Positions 33,790 to 44,808 of a DNA stretch of 64,000 bases are shown piece after piece. The notes beneath the pieces are model-generated. The model was not told where the DNA came from. It saw nothing but the letters and a program-made list of their open reading frames with translations, and did no database searches. Every line of letters begins with the position of its first letter. Within the stretch, counting starts at the first letter, position 1. Made by a program: the position numbers and the translations under genes. The stretch is from Diphasiastrum complanatum (Eukaryota > Streptophyta > Lycopodiopsida > Lycopodiales > Lycopodiaceae): assembly GCA_029204225.1 (NCBI GenBank), contig CM055110.1, positions 41,891,862-41,955,861 of the forward strand, read 5' to 3'.

Positions 33790-34714
33790 GCAAAAATTAT
33801 TTCTGTCTCTAACCCAGGTGGCATCACTAGACAATTAGATGGTGTACTTTACGTACCCAAATTAACAAAGAAATTATTGTCTATAAGCAAGATCACTGAT
33901 CAAGACTATAGAGCTTTGTTTACTTCTAGTCGATGTACTATTATTGATGGGAATTTAAATGAAATCCTCTCTGCACACAGAGAAGAAAAATTTATATATC
34001 TTGAGTCAAGATTATGCACTTTTTGTGAGTAATTCTGATGGTCATATTTGGCATCAAAGATTAGGTCATTTAAACATGAGGTCTATCTTGTACATGCATC
34101 ACAATAGTATGGTCAAGGATATGAATATTAATGTCGTCTCCACAACAAACCGGATTGTCTATGAAATGTGCTTACTAGAAAAACAACCTAGAACAAGATT
34201 TTCAAGAGGACAAGCCAAAAGAGCTAAGTCCATTCTGTCACTAATTCATAGTGACTTATGTGGTCCTATGAGCATACCCTATTTGGGGCAAGCTCTATAT
34301 TTCATCACATTTATTGATGACTTATTCCGATTCACCATAATCATATTCAATAATAACAAGTCTGAAGCATTCAACTATTTCAGAGAATTCAAACAATTTA
34401 CTGAGACTCAAACTGGTCAAAGAATCAAGTCTCTGTGATTTGATTCCGGTGGAGAGTACATGTCTGATGAAATGGCGGACTATCTATCTTCATGTGGCAT
34501 GCACCATCAGTTCACAGGTAGGTACACTCCACAACAGGATGACGTAGTTGAACGAAAGAATCGAACCTTGTTGGAAGCTGCACGATCTATGATGTCCAAT
34601 GCTCAATTACCCAATAAATTTTGGGTTGAAGCAATTTCTACAATATGTTATCTACAAAATTATTCCAGCAAAATGGAGTCGACTCCAAAACTCTGTTTGA
34701 AGCCCATCTGGTTA
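33790..34714 (+). pseudogene. Copia protease end, GAG-pre-integrase and integrase fragment
   Basis: Plus-strand reading: NPGGITRQLDGVLYVPKLTK (protease end), LLSISKITDQ, then IWHQRLGHLNMRSILYMHH (GAG-pre-integrase), SLIHSDLCGPMSIPYLGQA and FIDDLFRFTIII (integrase core), FDSGGEYMSDEM, and RYTPQQDDVVERKNRTLLEA. The third catalytic residue E is present in the last block. Breaks: a frameshift at about 33.96 kb and a stop at 34,436. Its last 460 bp are nearly the same as 44,809-45,270, so both fragments are from one family. It ends abruptly at about 34,714 against the minus-strand gypsy region. Confidence 0.88.
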
Positions 34715-34721
34715 AGTAGCC

Positions 34722-36752
34722 TAGTCTACGTAATCGTCCCATCTGGTTGCCACAGACGCCAACAGAGTTAGATCTTTAGCAAACATTGTCGATTGTCGCA
34801 CCGTTGGATCTGAAGAGTGGACATACTCTCGTTGATAGGCTTGTAAGGCGCGGTGGAAATCCATTGATGATTGGCCAATTGGACGTATGGATGATGATCT
34901 TGTCCATAGCCAATCCCAAATCTTTCCATTTATTTCTTCACGGCATTGGCACATAATAGGGATCTACCCGCAATTGGTGAGGGCTGGCGACGTAACTCCT
35001 AATTGATTCCGAAGTTTTCTCAAAAATCGTGATTCTCCATGCCGGTTGCTCTCTCAATGCAGGTATTTTGTCCAACTCTTTGCCGGCCTCGATCTCGGAG
35101 GTCTTAAACTTTAGAACCCATCCACCACGTGAGGACTCATGCGGATGTTGCTTTAAGAAGGTCTGAATCTGGTCCTCGACGCTGATGGGCCTTCTGAATA
35201 TAAGTGTTTTCCTTGATGAAGATGGACCCGCTTCTACTGTCGGTATGGTTGGCGGTTGGTCTGCTATATCTGGAGCTCCCCCTTGGTCCATGCTCGAATC
35301 AACACCTGTATCCATAATTGTGGCATGACCGGTACAGAGATTTGTGGTCCGGCTTCCAACACTCGAGCGGCTGCTTTTTCATAGGTAGTGATGGTCTCTT
35401 TAGCCTTTGCCAACTCGGTTGAAGCTGCTCCTTTAAACCTGTCAAAGCGGCCTTGAAATCCTTGAAGGGCCACTTTGTATGTCCCCATTTTTTTGAACAA
35501 ATATGCAATCTCCGTCGGTGTGACCAAATGATCTGGTATTTGTGTTTGAAGATACGCATCACGCTCAAGGGTGGTCGCATCCAATTCATCTTGAAGCCAC
35601 ATGCAATCTTGTTCATCCATCTGTAATTGCCCCTTCAGCAGCTGCACCTGTTGCTTGGCATCCTGCACGACCTTATCCACCTGATCTTGTGTAGTTGTCA
35701 GGGCTTCATCGAACATATCCATGAAGAACTGTGTTTGGTGAGGTGGCTTCGGTGTGTGGGGGTGAGGCGGCCTGGGCAGCTGTGATGGGAATGGTAGGCC
35801 CAATGGTCATAGACTGTTCTTGAATGGAAGTAGAGGCAAGAGAAGCATCGCAGGGTGGGGGAATGGGAAGTTCAGTGCGAACAGCAGCATGGGGTGGAAG
35901 CGCAGTTGATGAGGTATGCCTAGTGTGATGTCGTGACGCGGAAGGCGAGTCAGGAATAACGATCTTGTTGCGTGAATGACGACGACTATGAGAACTTGAG
36001 GCCTGGTGAGATGACTCCGCCGGTGCTTCTTCGTAGACCAAAAGCACAGAATCCAGGTGGAAGCCATGGATTCTGTTTTCTAAGTGAGAAGCGGCTAAAA
36101 GGGACAATAAATAACCGACAACGAACTACTGCTTAGTATTGGCCTTAATAACTCGTTTGAGCTCACCAGAAACAATCTTGAACCAATTATACGGTTCAAG
36201 AGGGGCTTTGGCTAACTTGGTGTAGGACTCTACTATCTAATGGAGGATCTGTGATGTGATGCGGTCTTTCTTGAGGTTGCCAACCATCAGGAAGTTGTTC
36301 AGTAGCTGGGTAGCAGCGTGGATTGAAGGTTCAATGATGGCTTTCAAAAGGTAGCCATCATTGGTCCAGTGCAGATCGTTGGTGAGGTCAATATATGGCT
36401 TGATGGTCTGTTTGGCATGCTTATGATTGGGTGAGGCCTACGTGTCAGATGATATACCTATAGCTGCAAGGGCGGCCTCAATGACGTGCACCTTATGTGT
36501 GGCTCCCTGGAAAGTGATATAAAATTTGAATTTCTCTTCCTTCCACGTACTGAAGGCAAGAGTGATGAAATCCATATTGATGCGACCCGAAAAGGCTCTC
36601 TCATGAATACCCATTGCAGTGAGCAGCGGCTTCGCAAGGGTCATCCACTGAGTGACCATGCTTGTGCTAGGAAGAATCATGATGTCCGTTGCAGATGGGA
36701 CATCACGATGGATAGTATAGCGCACAGACTGGGAAGTATCGGTAGAAGACAT
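34722..36752 (-). pseudogene. Extra ORF region of OTA-type gypsy copy 2, function unknown
   Basis: The coding-like region starts at 36,752 (MSSTDTSQSVRYTIHRDV) and reads on to 36,438, stops, continues through 36.4-36.12 kb in broken frame (KAPLEPYNWFKIVSGELKRV), then 36,107-35,706 (a Ser/His/Pro-rich, low-complexity linker), 35,803-35,264 (a Gln/Glu/Lys-rich stretch that looks like a coiled coil, residues about 25-75 and 100-145), and 35,315-34,938. I do not recognise a domain. The position downstream of integrase on the same strand is where Athila-type elements carry an env-like ORF and some Tat-type elements carry additional ORFs. No signal peptide or membrane segment is obvious, so I do not call it env. 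Confidence 0.6.
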
Positions 36753-36998
36753 GATGATCAGAAAGGAAATATAAAACGCATAAAAGTGTATCAGAAAACA
36801 ATGCAGGAATTTTGGAAGGCTTTGGTAGCAAGAAAATTTGCAAGAGCTTCGCTAGCACAAGTGAGGAATGAATCAAATTCAGTCAATTTATAGGTGAATT
36901 TGGTGGGTCCATTACACTGAATACTAGTTTGGCTGATCAGTTCAGAACAAAAAATTTCAGGCATGTACAGTACTGTGAAAATAGGCTATAAAAATCTT

Positions 36999-37339
36999 GG
37001 CAAAGGTTTTTGGGGATCTGAACCTATCATGCGAATGTTTTCCAGGTCCTTCGAAGGATGAACCTTCGCCCAGGAGGGTCCTTCGTCCATGTACTGTCAT
37101 AAATACATTTTTTCACAATCTGAACCTATGGTCAACCTAATTTTAACATTTTAAGATCATCTAGCAGGTCGGCAAAGGTTCATAATGAGGTTAAGATGTT
37201 CGGCAAAGGTTCCCAAAATGGCATATCAGTGATACTTCACCTAACTCAAAAACTAGGTTTTCTCTTGACAGAAATCTTCGCCCACCTTAAATTAGATAAA
37301 TCTCAAGTGGATGTACAATCTGAGAGCTCACCGAAGGTT
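36999..37339. repeat. Dispersed GGCGAAGGTT-type motif cluster in the 3' spacer of copy 2
   Basis: Seven to eight variants lie in 340 bp: 36,999, 37,172 and 37,202 (GGCAAAGGTT), 37,061 (AACCTTCGCC), 37,079 (TCCTTCGTCC), 37,273 (AATCTTCGCC), 37,330 (ACCGAAGGTT), and a self-complementary TCCTTCGAAGGAT at about 37,047. This is the motif of the 5' leader. From 37,460 to 37,600 the plus strand is a T/C-rich run followed by an A-rich run, that is a long purine tract on the element's strand (37,480-37,512). Confidence 0.8.
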
Positions 37340-37551
37340 TTGGTAATGTATAGGCCAAATCTGACCAAAACAATGATTTTCTAAGTCGTTTTCCATCAAA
37401 AAAATTATTGTGCTTCCTTTTGCCTATGCTGATGACTTTCTGGCTTTTGCTCATCAATCTTTTTTTATTTCTTGTTATACTTTTCTTTTTCTTTTTTTTC
37501 TTTTTTTTTTCTTTTGTCTTTTGACTGTTCTTTTCCAAAAATCTCAACAAA

Positions 37552-38895
37552 TTAAGTACTGAAAACAAAAAATCGAAAAACAAAAAAAAAATTTAAAAAA
37601 AATGTTGAGATTAGGCTTGCTGAACTGGCGGAGCAGGCTGCCAAAACTTGCGTAATTGGCTGCCATTCACCGGGTTGTCCACCCAAGTGCTTAAGAATTA
37701 TTGCGCCATAGTTCAAGATTTCCTTCACTTTATACGGGCCTTCACAGGTAAACTTCAATTTTCCCTTGATCGGCTTGGTTTTGTACATCAATGCCAAATC
37801 TCTTGGTTTCAGATCTTTTTTTTGTAATCGACGATCGTGCCATGCCTTGCGGCGTGCTTTCTCTGCTGCTAAGGCATGAACTGCCATCAATCGGATTTCA
37901 CATAATTTGTGCAACGTTTCATGGCGGAGTTGTAAAGACTTATCATCATTTAATCGTTCCGTTGCTGCTATGCGTAAGGATGAGATTAAAAATTCAATCG
38001 GCATGACAACATCTTGACCATTAACCAGTTGAAAAGGTGTTTGATTTGTACTATTTTGTAAGCAGTTCTGAATGCCCATAATGCTGCATACAATTTATGT
38101 TCCCAATCAGACCGACTCGCTTTAACTGTCTTTATCATAATGGTGCAGAGAATCTTATTGGAAGATTCAGCTTGGCTATTCCCTCTGGGATAGTAGGGAG
38201 TACTAAATCTGTGTATAACACAAAAAATCTTCCAATAAACACATTATTGTTTGATTGACAAAGTGTGTACCTTGGTCACTGACAATCCCGATCGGACATC
38301 CAAATCTGATTATAATATTTTCATATAGAAACTTGGTCGTAGATTTCGCATCAGCAACTTTGACAACTTTGGCTTCAAGCCACTTGGTCATATAATTAGT
38401 TGTGATGATAATGTATCGGGCCTGAGATCCTTGAGCGGTAGGGTGAATAGCTCCAACATAATCCAGTCCCCATTTTTCAAACGGTGCTTGCGATAAAATT
38501 GAATGCAAGAATTCATAGTTCTGTCGAGTAGGTCATCGTGCTCGCTGACAAACATCACATGTCTGAATAAAATTTTCTGTGTCCTTGTGAAGCGTAGGCC
38601 ACCAACAACCTAATTGTAAAAGTTTGCGAACAGTAATATCTGTAGAAAAGTGTCCTCCACCCATGCCATCATGTGAAAACATGATTAAATCTAGCACTTC
38701 ATGCGGTAAAACACACCTTCGTAAAATATTATCTGATCCACGACGATACAATTGTCCTGCAATTAATTGATAAAGTTGAGCCTTATGAATCAATTGTCTC
38801 TTCTGTACTTTTGTCAAGGAGTCATTCGGTTGTCCTAGCATCAGGTACTCAACAATATCCAATACCCACTCAGGTACCGCTTCAACATAGAACAA
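37552..38895 (-). pseudogene. Integrase of OTA-type gypsy copy 2
   Basis: The zinc region ends in CDVCQRAR (about 38.54 kb). The core reads WGLDYVGAIHP and FGCPIGIVSDQGTHF, and the block after the frameshift (TPYYPRGNSQAES at about 38.19 kb) is open where copy 1 has a stop. The C-terminal part (38,079-37,552) includes KARRKAWHDRRLQKKDL and FTCEGPYKVKEILNYGA and has no chromodomain. The last 30 residues run into low-complexity sequence and are probably past the original stop. Frameshifts at about 38.53, 38.2 and 38.08 kb. Confidence 0.87.
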
Positions 38896-40618
38896 TGCAG
38901 CATCTGGCAGTTCACTTCAGTATTAACTGGTGCAGATTCAATTTGCGAAACGTGATCGGCTAGATAATGTTGCTTGCCCTTTTGAAGCACAATTCGAAAG
39001 TCAAATTCAGTCAATAACAATAACCATCTTGCAATACATCCAGTATTGCATGTCTTGTTTACCAAGTAAAGTAACGGTTGATGATCCATATAAAATGCAA
39101 AGTGCGTTTCCATGAAATTTTCGAATAGAGAAAGTCATGGCTAATGCCTCGCGTTCTGTTGTTGAATAATTCTTTTTTGGATCTGTAAGTTGTCTGCTTG
39201 CAAATCGTATAGGATAATCTTTCTTATAGTCAACTGGCTGTGTCAAAACTAATCCAATGGCGTATTTTGAGGCATCCGTATGAACATGAAACTCTATCGT
39301 CCAATCTGGAGAACGCGGTATTGGTGCTGAAGTTAATGCTTTTTTTAAATTTTCAAAGGCTTCTAACGCTTCTACTATCCAAATAGGAACAATAGTCAGT
39401 TTGTATATAGGTCGTGCTAAATCCGCAAAGAAGATAATAAAGATTTGATAGTAGTTCGCATGACCCATAAACACGTAAACTCCACGAATTGTTGTTGGCA
39501 GTGGCAATTCCACAATAACTTTGATCTTAGAATAATCCGTGGCAATACCATGTCTTGATATCACATGTCCAAGCACAACTCCGTGGGAAACCCATATCTG
39601 ACATTTTTTCGGATTTAGAGAAATCTGATATTTGCGGCATCTTTCAAATACTTTCTCGAATCGAACCAGGTGGTCTGTATCTGTACAATGGACTCCCAAG
39701 TCGTCCAAGTAAATTTCAAGAAATTTCTACAGATAATCTTTAAAAGCAAATTGCATTACTCTTTTCTGCAGATAAACTTGGTGCATTACAGACTCCAAAC
39801 GACATTACTTTGTAAGCATAGGTGTCCCATTATGTTGCAAAAGCAGTTTTATGACGATTGGCAGGTGCAATCTTAACCTGGTTGTAACCACTAGATCCAC
39901 CCAAGAAACTATAAGCTTCCGCTCCAGCAAGGCGATCCAAAATGCTTTCAGTAAAAGGTAATGGAAAGTGATCATTTCGCGTCACTTTGTTCAACGCTTT
40001 GAGATTCACACAGATCCGCAATTTTCCACTTTTCTTAGGAACAATGACAATCGGTGAAATCCATTCGGTATGCTCGATCTCATAAATGAAATCGGCATCA
40101 AGCAATCTCTGAAGTTCTTTCTTTATCAGGTCCGCCACATTAGGATTACAACGATAGAACTTTGTAGCCTTTGGAACTGCATCAGGTACTAAAGGTATGG
40201 TATGTTCAATCACTGATGTCGGAATACCCTTCAAATCTTGATAAGTCCATGCAAAACAATCTTGATACTTAATAAGTAACAATCGAAGTGCTTGATACTG
40301 TTCAGGAGTAAGTTGTAATCCAACTTGTACAATCTTTTCTGGTTCTCCTGGTTCGGCAAGATTCATTGGCTGCATCCTAGCTGGGCCATCATAAACCTCT
40401 TTAGATTCTGGCATATGTTCTTCAGGTTCACGATGTGCTTTAGGTAACATGATAACCACATCATCCAGTGTATAACATTTAAAATGTTCAGGCATATCAT
40501 GCTGGACTACATCTGTTTGTTCTTTTTCAAAAGGACTTGTCTTGGATCTTCGCTTAGCCTTCTTAGCAGGAATTGATCGTGGAGGTGATGACTTTCGAGA
40601 TGATAAATCTTTCTTCAC
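38841..40618 (-). pseudogene. Reverse transcriptase and RNase H of OTA-type gypsy copy 2
   Basis: An open stretch 40,618-39,830 covers the spacer and fingers (CFAWTYQDLKGIPTSVIEH, PIVIVPKKSGKLRICVN, NDHFPLPFTESIL, SGYNQVKIAP). After a break the palm continues (the catalytic box lies at the start of the frame 39,708-39,007, where MDDLGVHC stands in place of the YLDD of copy 1). RNase H is at about 39.28-38.9 kb (EFHVHTDASKYAIGLVL, FASRQLTDPKKNYSTTERE, FYMDHQPLLYLVNK). Frameshifts lie at about 39.83 and 39.1 kb; a short insertion near 39.76 kb disrupts the palm. Confidence 0.87.
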
Positions 40619-42245
40619 AGGTGAAGACTTCCTAAACGATGATGTTTTACTAAAAATCTGACTTGTGAATCATCCTCAACTTTTTCTTTGTCTTTATCCA
40701 ATAAGGGTGGCACTTTATCTGAATCAATCTTTCGAGGGGGATTTTCCCATTTCAGGACCGTATTATAATGTTGCTTAGCTTCTTTCTTCGTCATCGATCT
40801 TGTGATCCTATCTTCCTTTAATATAACTGGTTTGGGCGGTTTTACTGTGAGCTCATTAGAAATATTACGCACTCCAAATCTGGTCGGATCCATATGATTT
40901 AGAATCTGCTCATCCGTAAGTTCTGCATTGCCATCATAAGTCAAGACATGACTCACAGGAATGAGTTCATTCTCAATCGGATCTGGTATAGGTTCCGTTG
41001 ATATCCAGGCTACATTCAACACATTCAGTGGAAACATGATTGGTGTATCCAAAGTTCGATCTAATAAGGAAATCTCGTTCAAATCTGATTGATTATCTTG
41101 TTGACACATATATCTTGTTGTACAGTCAATTGTTGCAAGAGCTTCATTCCAATTGATAGTATTCATTTTGAGAATCATGATGAACTCCCAAATTTTTCTC
41201 TGGTCGATCACAGGTATGATATGTTGTTGACGAATTGTCATCCTCTTTTTGAACCACTGGCTTGATAGTCCAAGTTGTAGGATCAATTTTAACTGCACGT
41301 TCACGATTTTCAAAGTGATTTTTCCGGTACCCCAGTTATGAATTACTTCCGCAACTCGTAACCATGGACATCCTAATAGAATTCGGTAGACATTTGGTGC
41401 TTATGGTAAGTCCATCACTACTAAAGTAATGACGAACTATACTCTCGCAATTCTGACAGGTATATCTTCCACCAATCCTCGTGGACGAACTGTCGTTTGA
41501 TCAGCTAGCTTAGTAGCAAAAGTAGCAGGCTTAATTTTTGTAAGGCCCCATTTTGCACATAGTTTTGTAAAAATCAGGTTAGCTCCTGAACCTCCATCTA
41601 TCATGGCTGCTTCTTTAAGAAATTGTCTATGCTGTATCGGCAGAGTGATATGCTTTTGTTCACGTTCCCAAGCGGCCCCAACATGGAGTACTTCTTTAGA
41701 TTCTTCAAATCCAGCACAAAAAACGGCTCCTGATGGACTTCTGGTTCTTCTTGAGCTAACTTTTGCGCTAAGACTTCTTTTGCTTTTGGCACCAACTTCA
41801 GGAACTCTCCCAATGAAATATTGATCTTGCTAGACAAAATGTTCATGAGTAGTTCTGTATGCGGTGCTTCTGGTTCAGTCATCTTGAAGGGTTCTTCAAG
41901 ATGATGTAACTGATCATTCATATCCGTACGTAAATTTCTTGGCGGTTGCAATGGTGAAGAATGAACTTCAGCTATTGCTTTAGCAGCTTCAAGCTCCTCT
42001 TCTTCTTGCAGATGTTTGATCCACTGTCTCATATCCTGATGTCTTCGTTTTTCTGTATTAAGATTTGGATAGACTCCCGATGTTATTGGTATATCATTCA
42101 ATGGTATAGAATCAGCAGGTATTGGATCCATGATTGGTTTTTTATGCTTCTGTGCTCTGGTGACCACCATCAAGGGTGCGCTTGGTTTATTCTGAGCTAG
42201 TGGTTTTTGCTTGATTGTTATCAAATTTACGTTCTGGGTATCCAA
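40615..42245 (-). pseudogene. Gag-pol linker, protease and second linker of OTA-type gypsy copy 2
   Basis: Linker 1 (42,245-41,640) is open and charged (MRQWIKHLQEEEELEAAK). Protease follows at about 41.6-41.35 kb (IDGGSGANLI, then KLADQTTVRPRG). Linker 2 (41,313-40,615) is open through the site where copy 1 carries the solo LTR, and shows the empty target AATGTTGCTT at about 40,769. The function of both linkers is unknown. Confidence 0.8.
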
Positions 42246-43264
42246 GAGCAGATTGTCGCGGTCTTACTGCTGAATTACCTCCATACTGTGGTCCTCGATA
42301 TCCCATCTGGGCATATCGTTGTTGAATTATCTGAGGGTTGAAGTTGCAAAAAATAGTCTCATGATCCAGTGAATTACACAGATGGCAAACACTGATTTCT
42401 ATTCGTTTTTTCAATTGAGGACACTCGTTCAGTGTGTGATTTCCTGTACAAAGAACACCAAACATTTTTCCTGGTAGGAAAAGTCCTTGCAAGCTTTTCA
42501 GGTTCCTTGTTTTTCCCCGTGGAAATTTTCCAATGCTTTGATCTTCTCATCAAATTGCAACTGCAACTTTTCCATCTGTTTCTGCTGGCTCTTCCCAAGT
42601 TTCTCGAACTTTTGAGCATCATTTATGTAGTAGCATTGGCATTCGTTGATGCAATAGTGGTAGATGTCATAGTAGTCTGCCCTGTTGTATAAGGCAACAT
42701 ACTGATATTTGGCTCCTCATCTGAATCTTTATCCTCCTCCCGAATTGCATCGTCCATAGCATTTTGCAAGAGTGCATACTCATTATGGCGTTTCAACTCA
42801 CGTTTGATCCGTTTAGGTAGACCTGACAAAAACCACATAATCATGGCATTTTCGTTAATCAGCTCAGGTTCGCATTCAAATCTAAGTTGTTTCACCCGTT
42901 CAATGTAATCTTGAACCATTTCCCGCTTTCCCATTTTAATTTTACTTAAAAGTAGGAAAGGGTCTTCCATAAACTTTCGTGGTTTGAACCGTGTGATCAG
43001 GGCTCGCTTAACAACCTCCCAATCTGTACGTTCAATTTCATCTTGATTATAGTACCAATCTTGTGTTGCGCCTGTTAAGGCCATAGGAAACAACTTAAGT
43101 TTATCTTGAGGATAAATCTCATCATAGACTTCACAAGATTCAACATAGATATGAAGAAATCTAACTGGATCTGTTAATCTATTATATTTGGGTAGATCCA
43201 ATCGGGGTGCTCTTCTAACAATTATTGGATTGACTTCCTGTGGAGCACCTCCAGGGGCAGCCAT
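42240..43264 (-). pseudogene. gag of OTA-type gypsy copy 2 (two zinc knuckles)
   Basis: It starts at 43,264 (MAAPGGAPQEVNPIIVRRAP) and is open for 213 codons across the capsid (FPMALTGATQDWYYNQDEIE, FLSGLPKRIKREL). After a frameshift come two knuckles, one degraded (a first Cys lost before VLCTGNHTLNEC) and one good (CHLCNSLDHETIFC). A deletion joins sequence equivalent to 5,325 and 5,655 of copy 1, removing the other two knuckles. Confidence 0.87.
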
Positions 43265-43517
43265 CTTTACAAATTTATATCAAATAGATAATGAAATTGG
43301 ATCTAGATTTTTCAAAAAACTTTCTCAGATTAGATCTACTAGATCTATTCCACTTTTCAAAAATCTGATTCTATATGATGAAAAACTTTTCGAAATTCGA
43401 TCAATCGATACTTCTCAAAAATGATAAATCTCTCATAATCCAAATCAGAACATATCAGATTTGATCCAAAATTTGACAGAGACTTGATCTGAAAAATCAG
43501 AAACAAAAAATAGGACT

Positions 43518-43828
43518 GGCGAAGGTTCACTAGGCGAAGGTTGTCTCGACGAAGGTTCATCAGTGCTATTTTGGAAAAAAAAATCTCTCTGAACACTTTT
43601 CTGGCAATTTCTAGTAAAATAACCTTCGTCGACCTCTCAGGTGCAGGATTTGACACAAATACAACTATGGAAAATTGGACGAAGGTTTTTGACACAAGAA
43701 ATTATAGTTTTTGTAGTCTAGCGAGGATAAAATTCAAGAATTTTTGTGATCTGATCAAGAAGAATCCTTGTCGAAGTCAAAAAAAGTATTTTACTATAAA
43801 TAGAATTTCTAGAATCTCGGCGAAGGTT
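43518..43828. repeat. GGCGAAGGTT motif cluster in the leader of copy 2
   Basis: Copies at 43,518, 43,533, 43,548, 43,678 and 43,819 (forward) and 43,621 and 43,763 (complement) keep the positions seen in copy 1. A deletion of about 450 bp, relative to copy 1 (7,345-7,810), removes the rest of the cluster. A TATA-type ACTATAAATAG lies on the plus strand at 43,793, as in copy 1 at 7,213. Confidence 0.82.
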
Positions 43829-44017
43829 CAAGAGTGATACTGGTATTTTTGCAAAAAAGTGACTTTTTGGCAAAAATATGACAATATGACAACTGATCCT
43901 CATAAAACCTTTCTATTTTTGGTATATGCAGATCTAACACTATTCATGCCACGACAAGATGCCTAATGCAAGCTAGCCATCCAACAATCATGTTGTAAAC
44001 TGAAAAATTGGCGTAGC

Positions 44018-44035
44018 TCCCTGGCATCGGCGCCA
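44018..44035 (-). other. Primer-binding site, tRNA-Asp-like, gypsy copy 2
   Basis: The minus strand reads TGGCGCCGATGCCAGGGA, 4 nt inside the LTR end, close to the Athila-type tRNA-Asp site. Confidence 0.82.
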
Positions 44036-44039
44036 AAAT

Positions 44040-44808
44040 TGTAGTGGGTTTCTTTCCTTGCCTAACCTAAATCCAAGATCTAGTCAATCTAGCATCAAAT
44101 AGACGGAGTTAGTTGTCATGCGTAGGTTCGTTCCCATGAGAGCAATAACTTAGTTCAGATTTCAATATGAATGGAGGATTCACATCTATTTCTACATCTA
44201 TTAATCCTACTCTTTAACACTACACATCCCTTAACACTTACAATCCCTTAACACTACACATCCACAACAGAGATAGCTTACTCTTTCTCTCTCTCCCTTT
44301 CTCTCTCATAAAAAGTATAATAACATACAATCCCAATAACACTCAGATCCAACAATTAGCAAAATCCAAATAAGCATGAGAGATGGAGGAAAAGTGATAG
44401 AGAGCAAGGACATTCATCAATCCATTTATGAAGAAAACCAATCTGCTTTATTGAAATGAGGAAATGAACATGAGGAGCAACTTGAGTTGGTCCCTTCTTA
44501 TAGTAGAGAGGAGGACCCTGGCCTCTGAATCATATTGGTCCAGTCTTGCCTCTCTTTTTATTCAAATTCAAAAAAGTGTGGGAACCATCAAAATTGGAGA
44601 GAAACTCAACTTTATTCACTAACTTGACATTTAGGCCCTGCGACATTAGAAGTCCCGCAAAAAGGCCTAAAGTCCTTTTATTAACTTTTAACTAATCAAT
44701 CAAATAAATGTGTGATCATCGGGTTGGACTTACACACGCATGGTGCCAAATCCCTCTCACTTATTAACTAGGGTTAGAGTTGCCTTGAGATCCGCAAACC
44801 CTCCAACA
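44040..44808 (-). repeat. 5' LTR of OTA-type gypsy copy 2 (769 bp)
   Basis: On the plus strand it begins TGTAGTGGGTTTC and ends CCCTCCAACA, so the ends are TG and CA. It carries a CT-rich stretch at about 44,283-44,307. Only its first 52 bp remain in copy 1. The sequence right of it is copia integrase. Confidence 0.85.

Larger units (their letters stand above)
34722..44808 (-). mobile_element. Ty3/gypsy OTA-type retrotransposon, copy 2, with downstream extra ORF
   Basis: Minus-strand order: 5' LTR (44,808-44,040), tRNA-Asp-like primer site, leader, gag, protease, reverse transcriptase, RNase H, integrase (ends about 37.6 kb), a non-coding spacer with the GGCGAAGGTT motif, then a long coding-like region to 34.7 kb. 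The 3' LTR is missing; the element stops against a copia fragment at about 34,720. The spacer shares its peculiar motif with the 5' leader, which supports the extra ORF as part of the same element. The right flank is copia integrase starting exactly at the LTR end, so the element probably inserted into that copia. Confidence 0.85.

Noticed and set aside
34938-36107. A host gene on the minus strand, because of the coiled coil and low-complexity linker
   Set aside because: Strand, position after integrase and the shared motif in the spacer fit an extra retroelement ORF better; no introns are apparent.
36486-36893. Plus-strand open frame of 135 residues
   Set aside because: It is the shadow of the extra ORF and has no domain.
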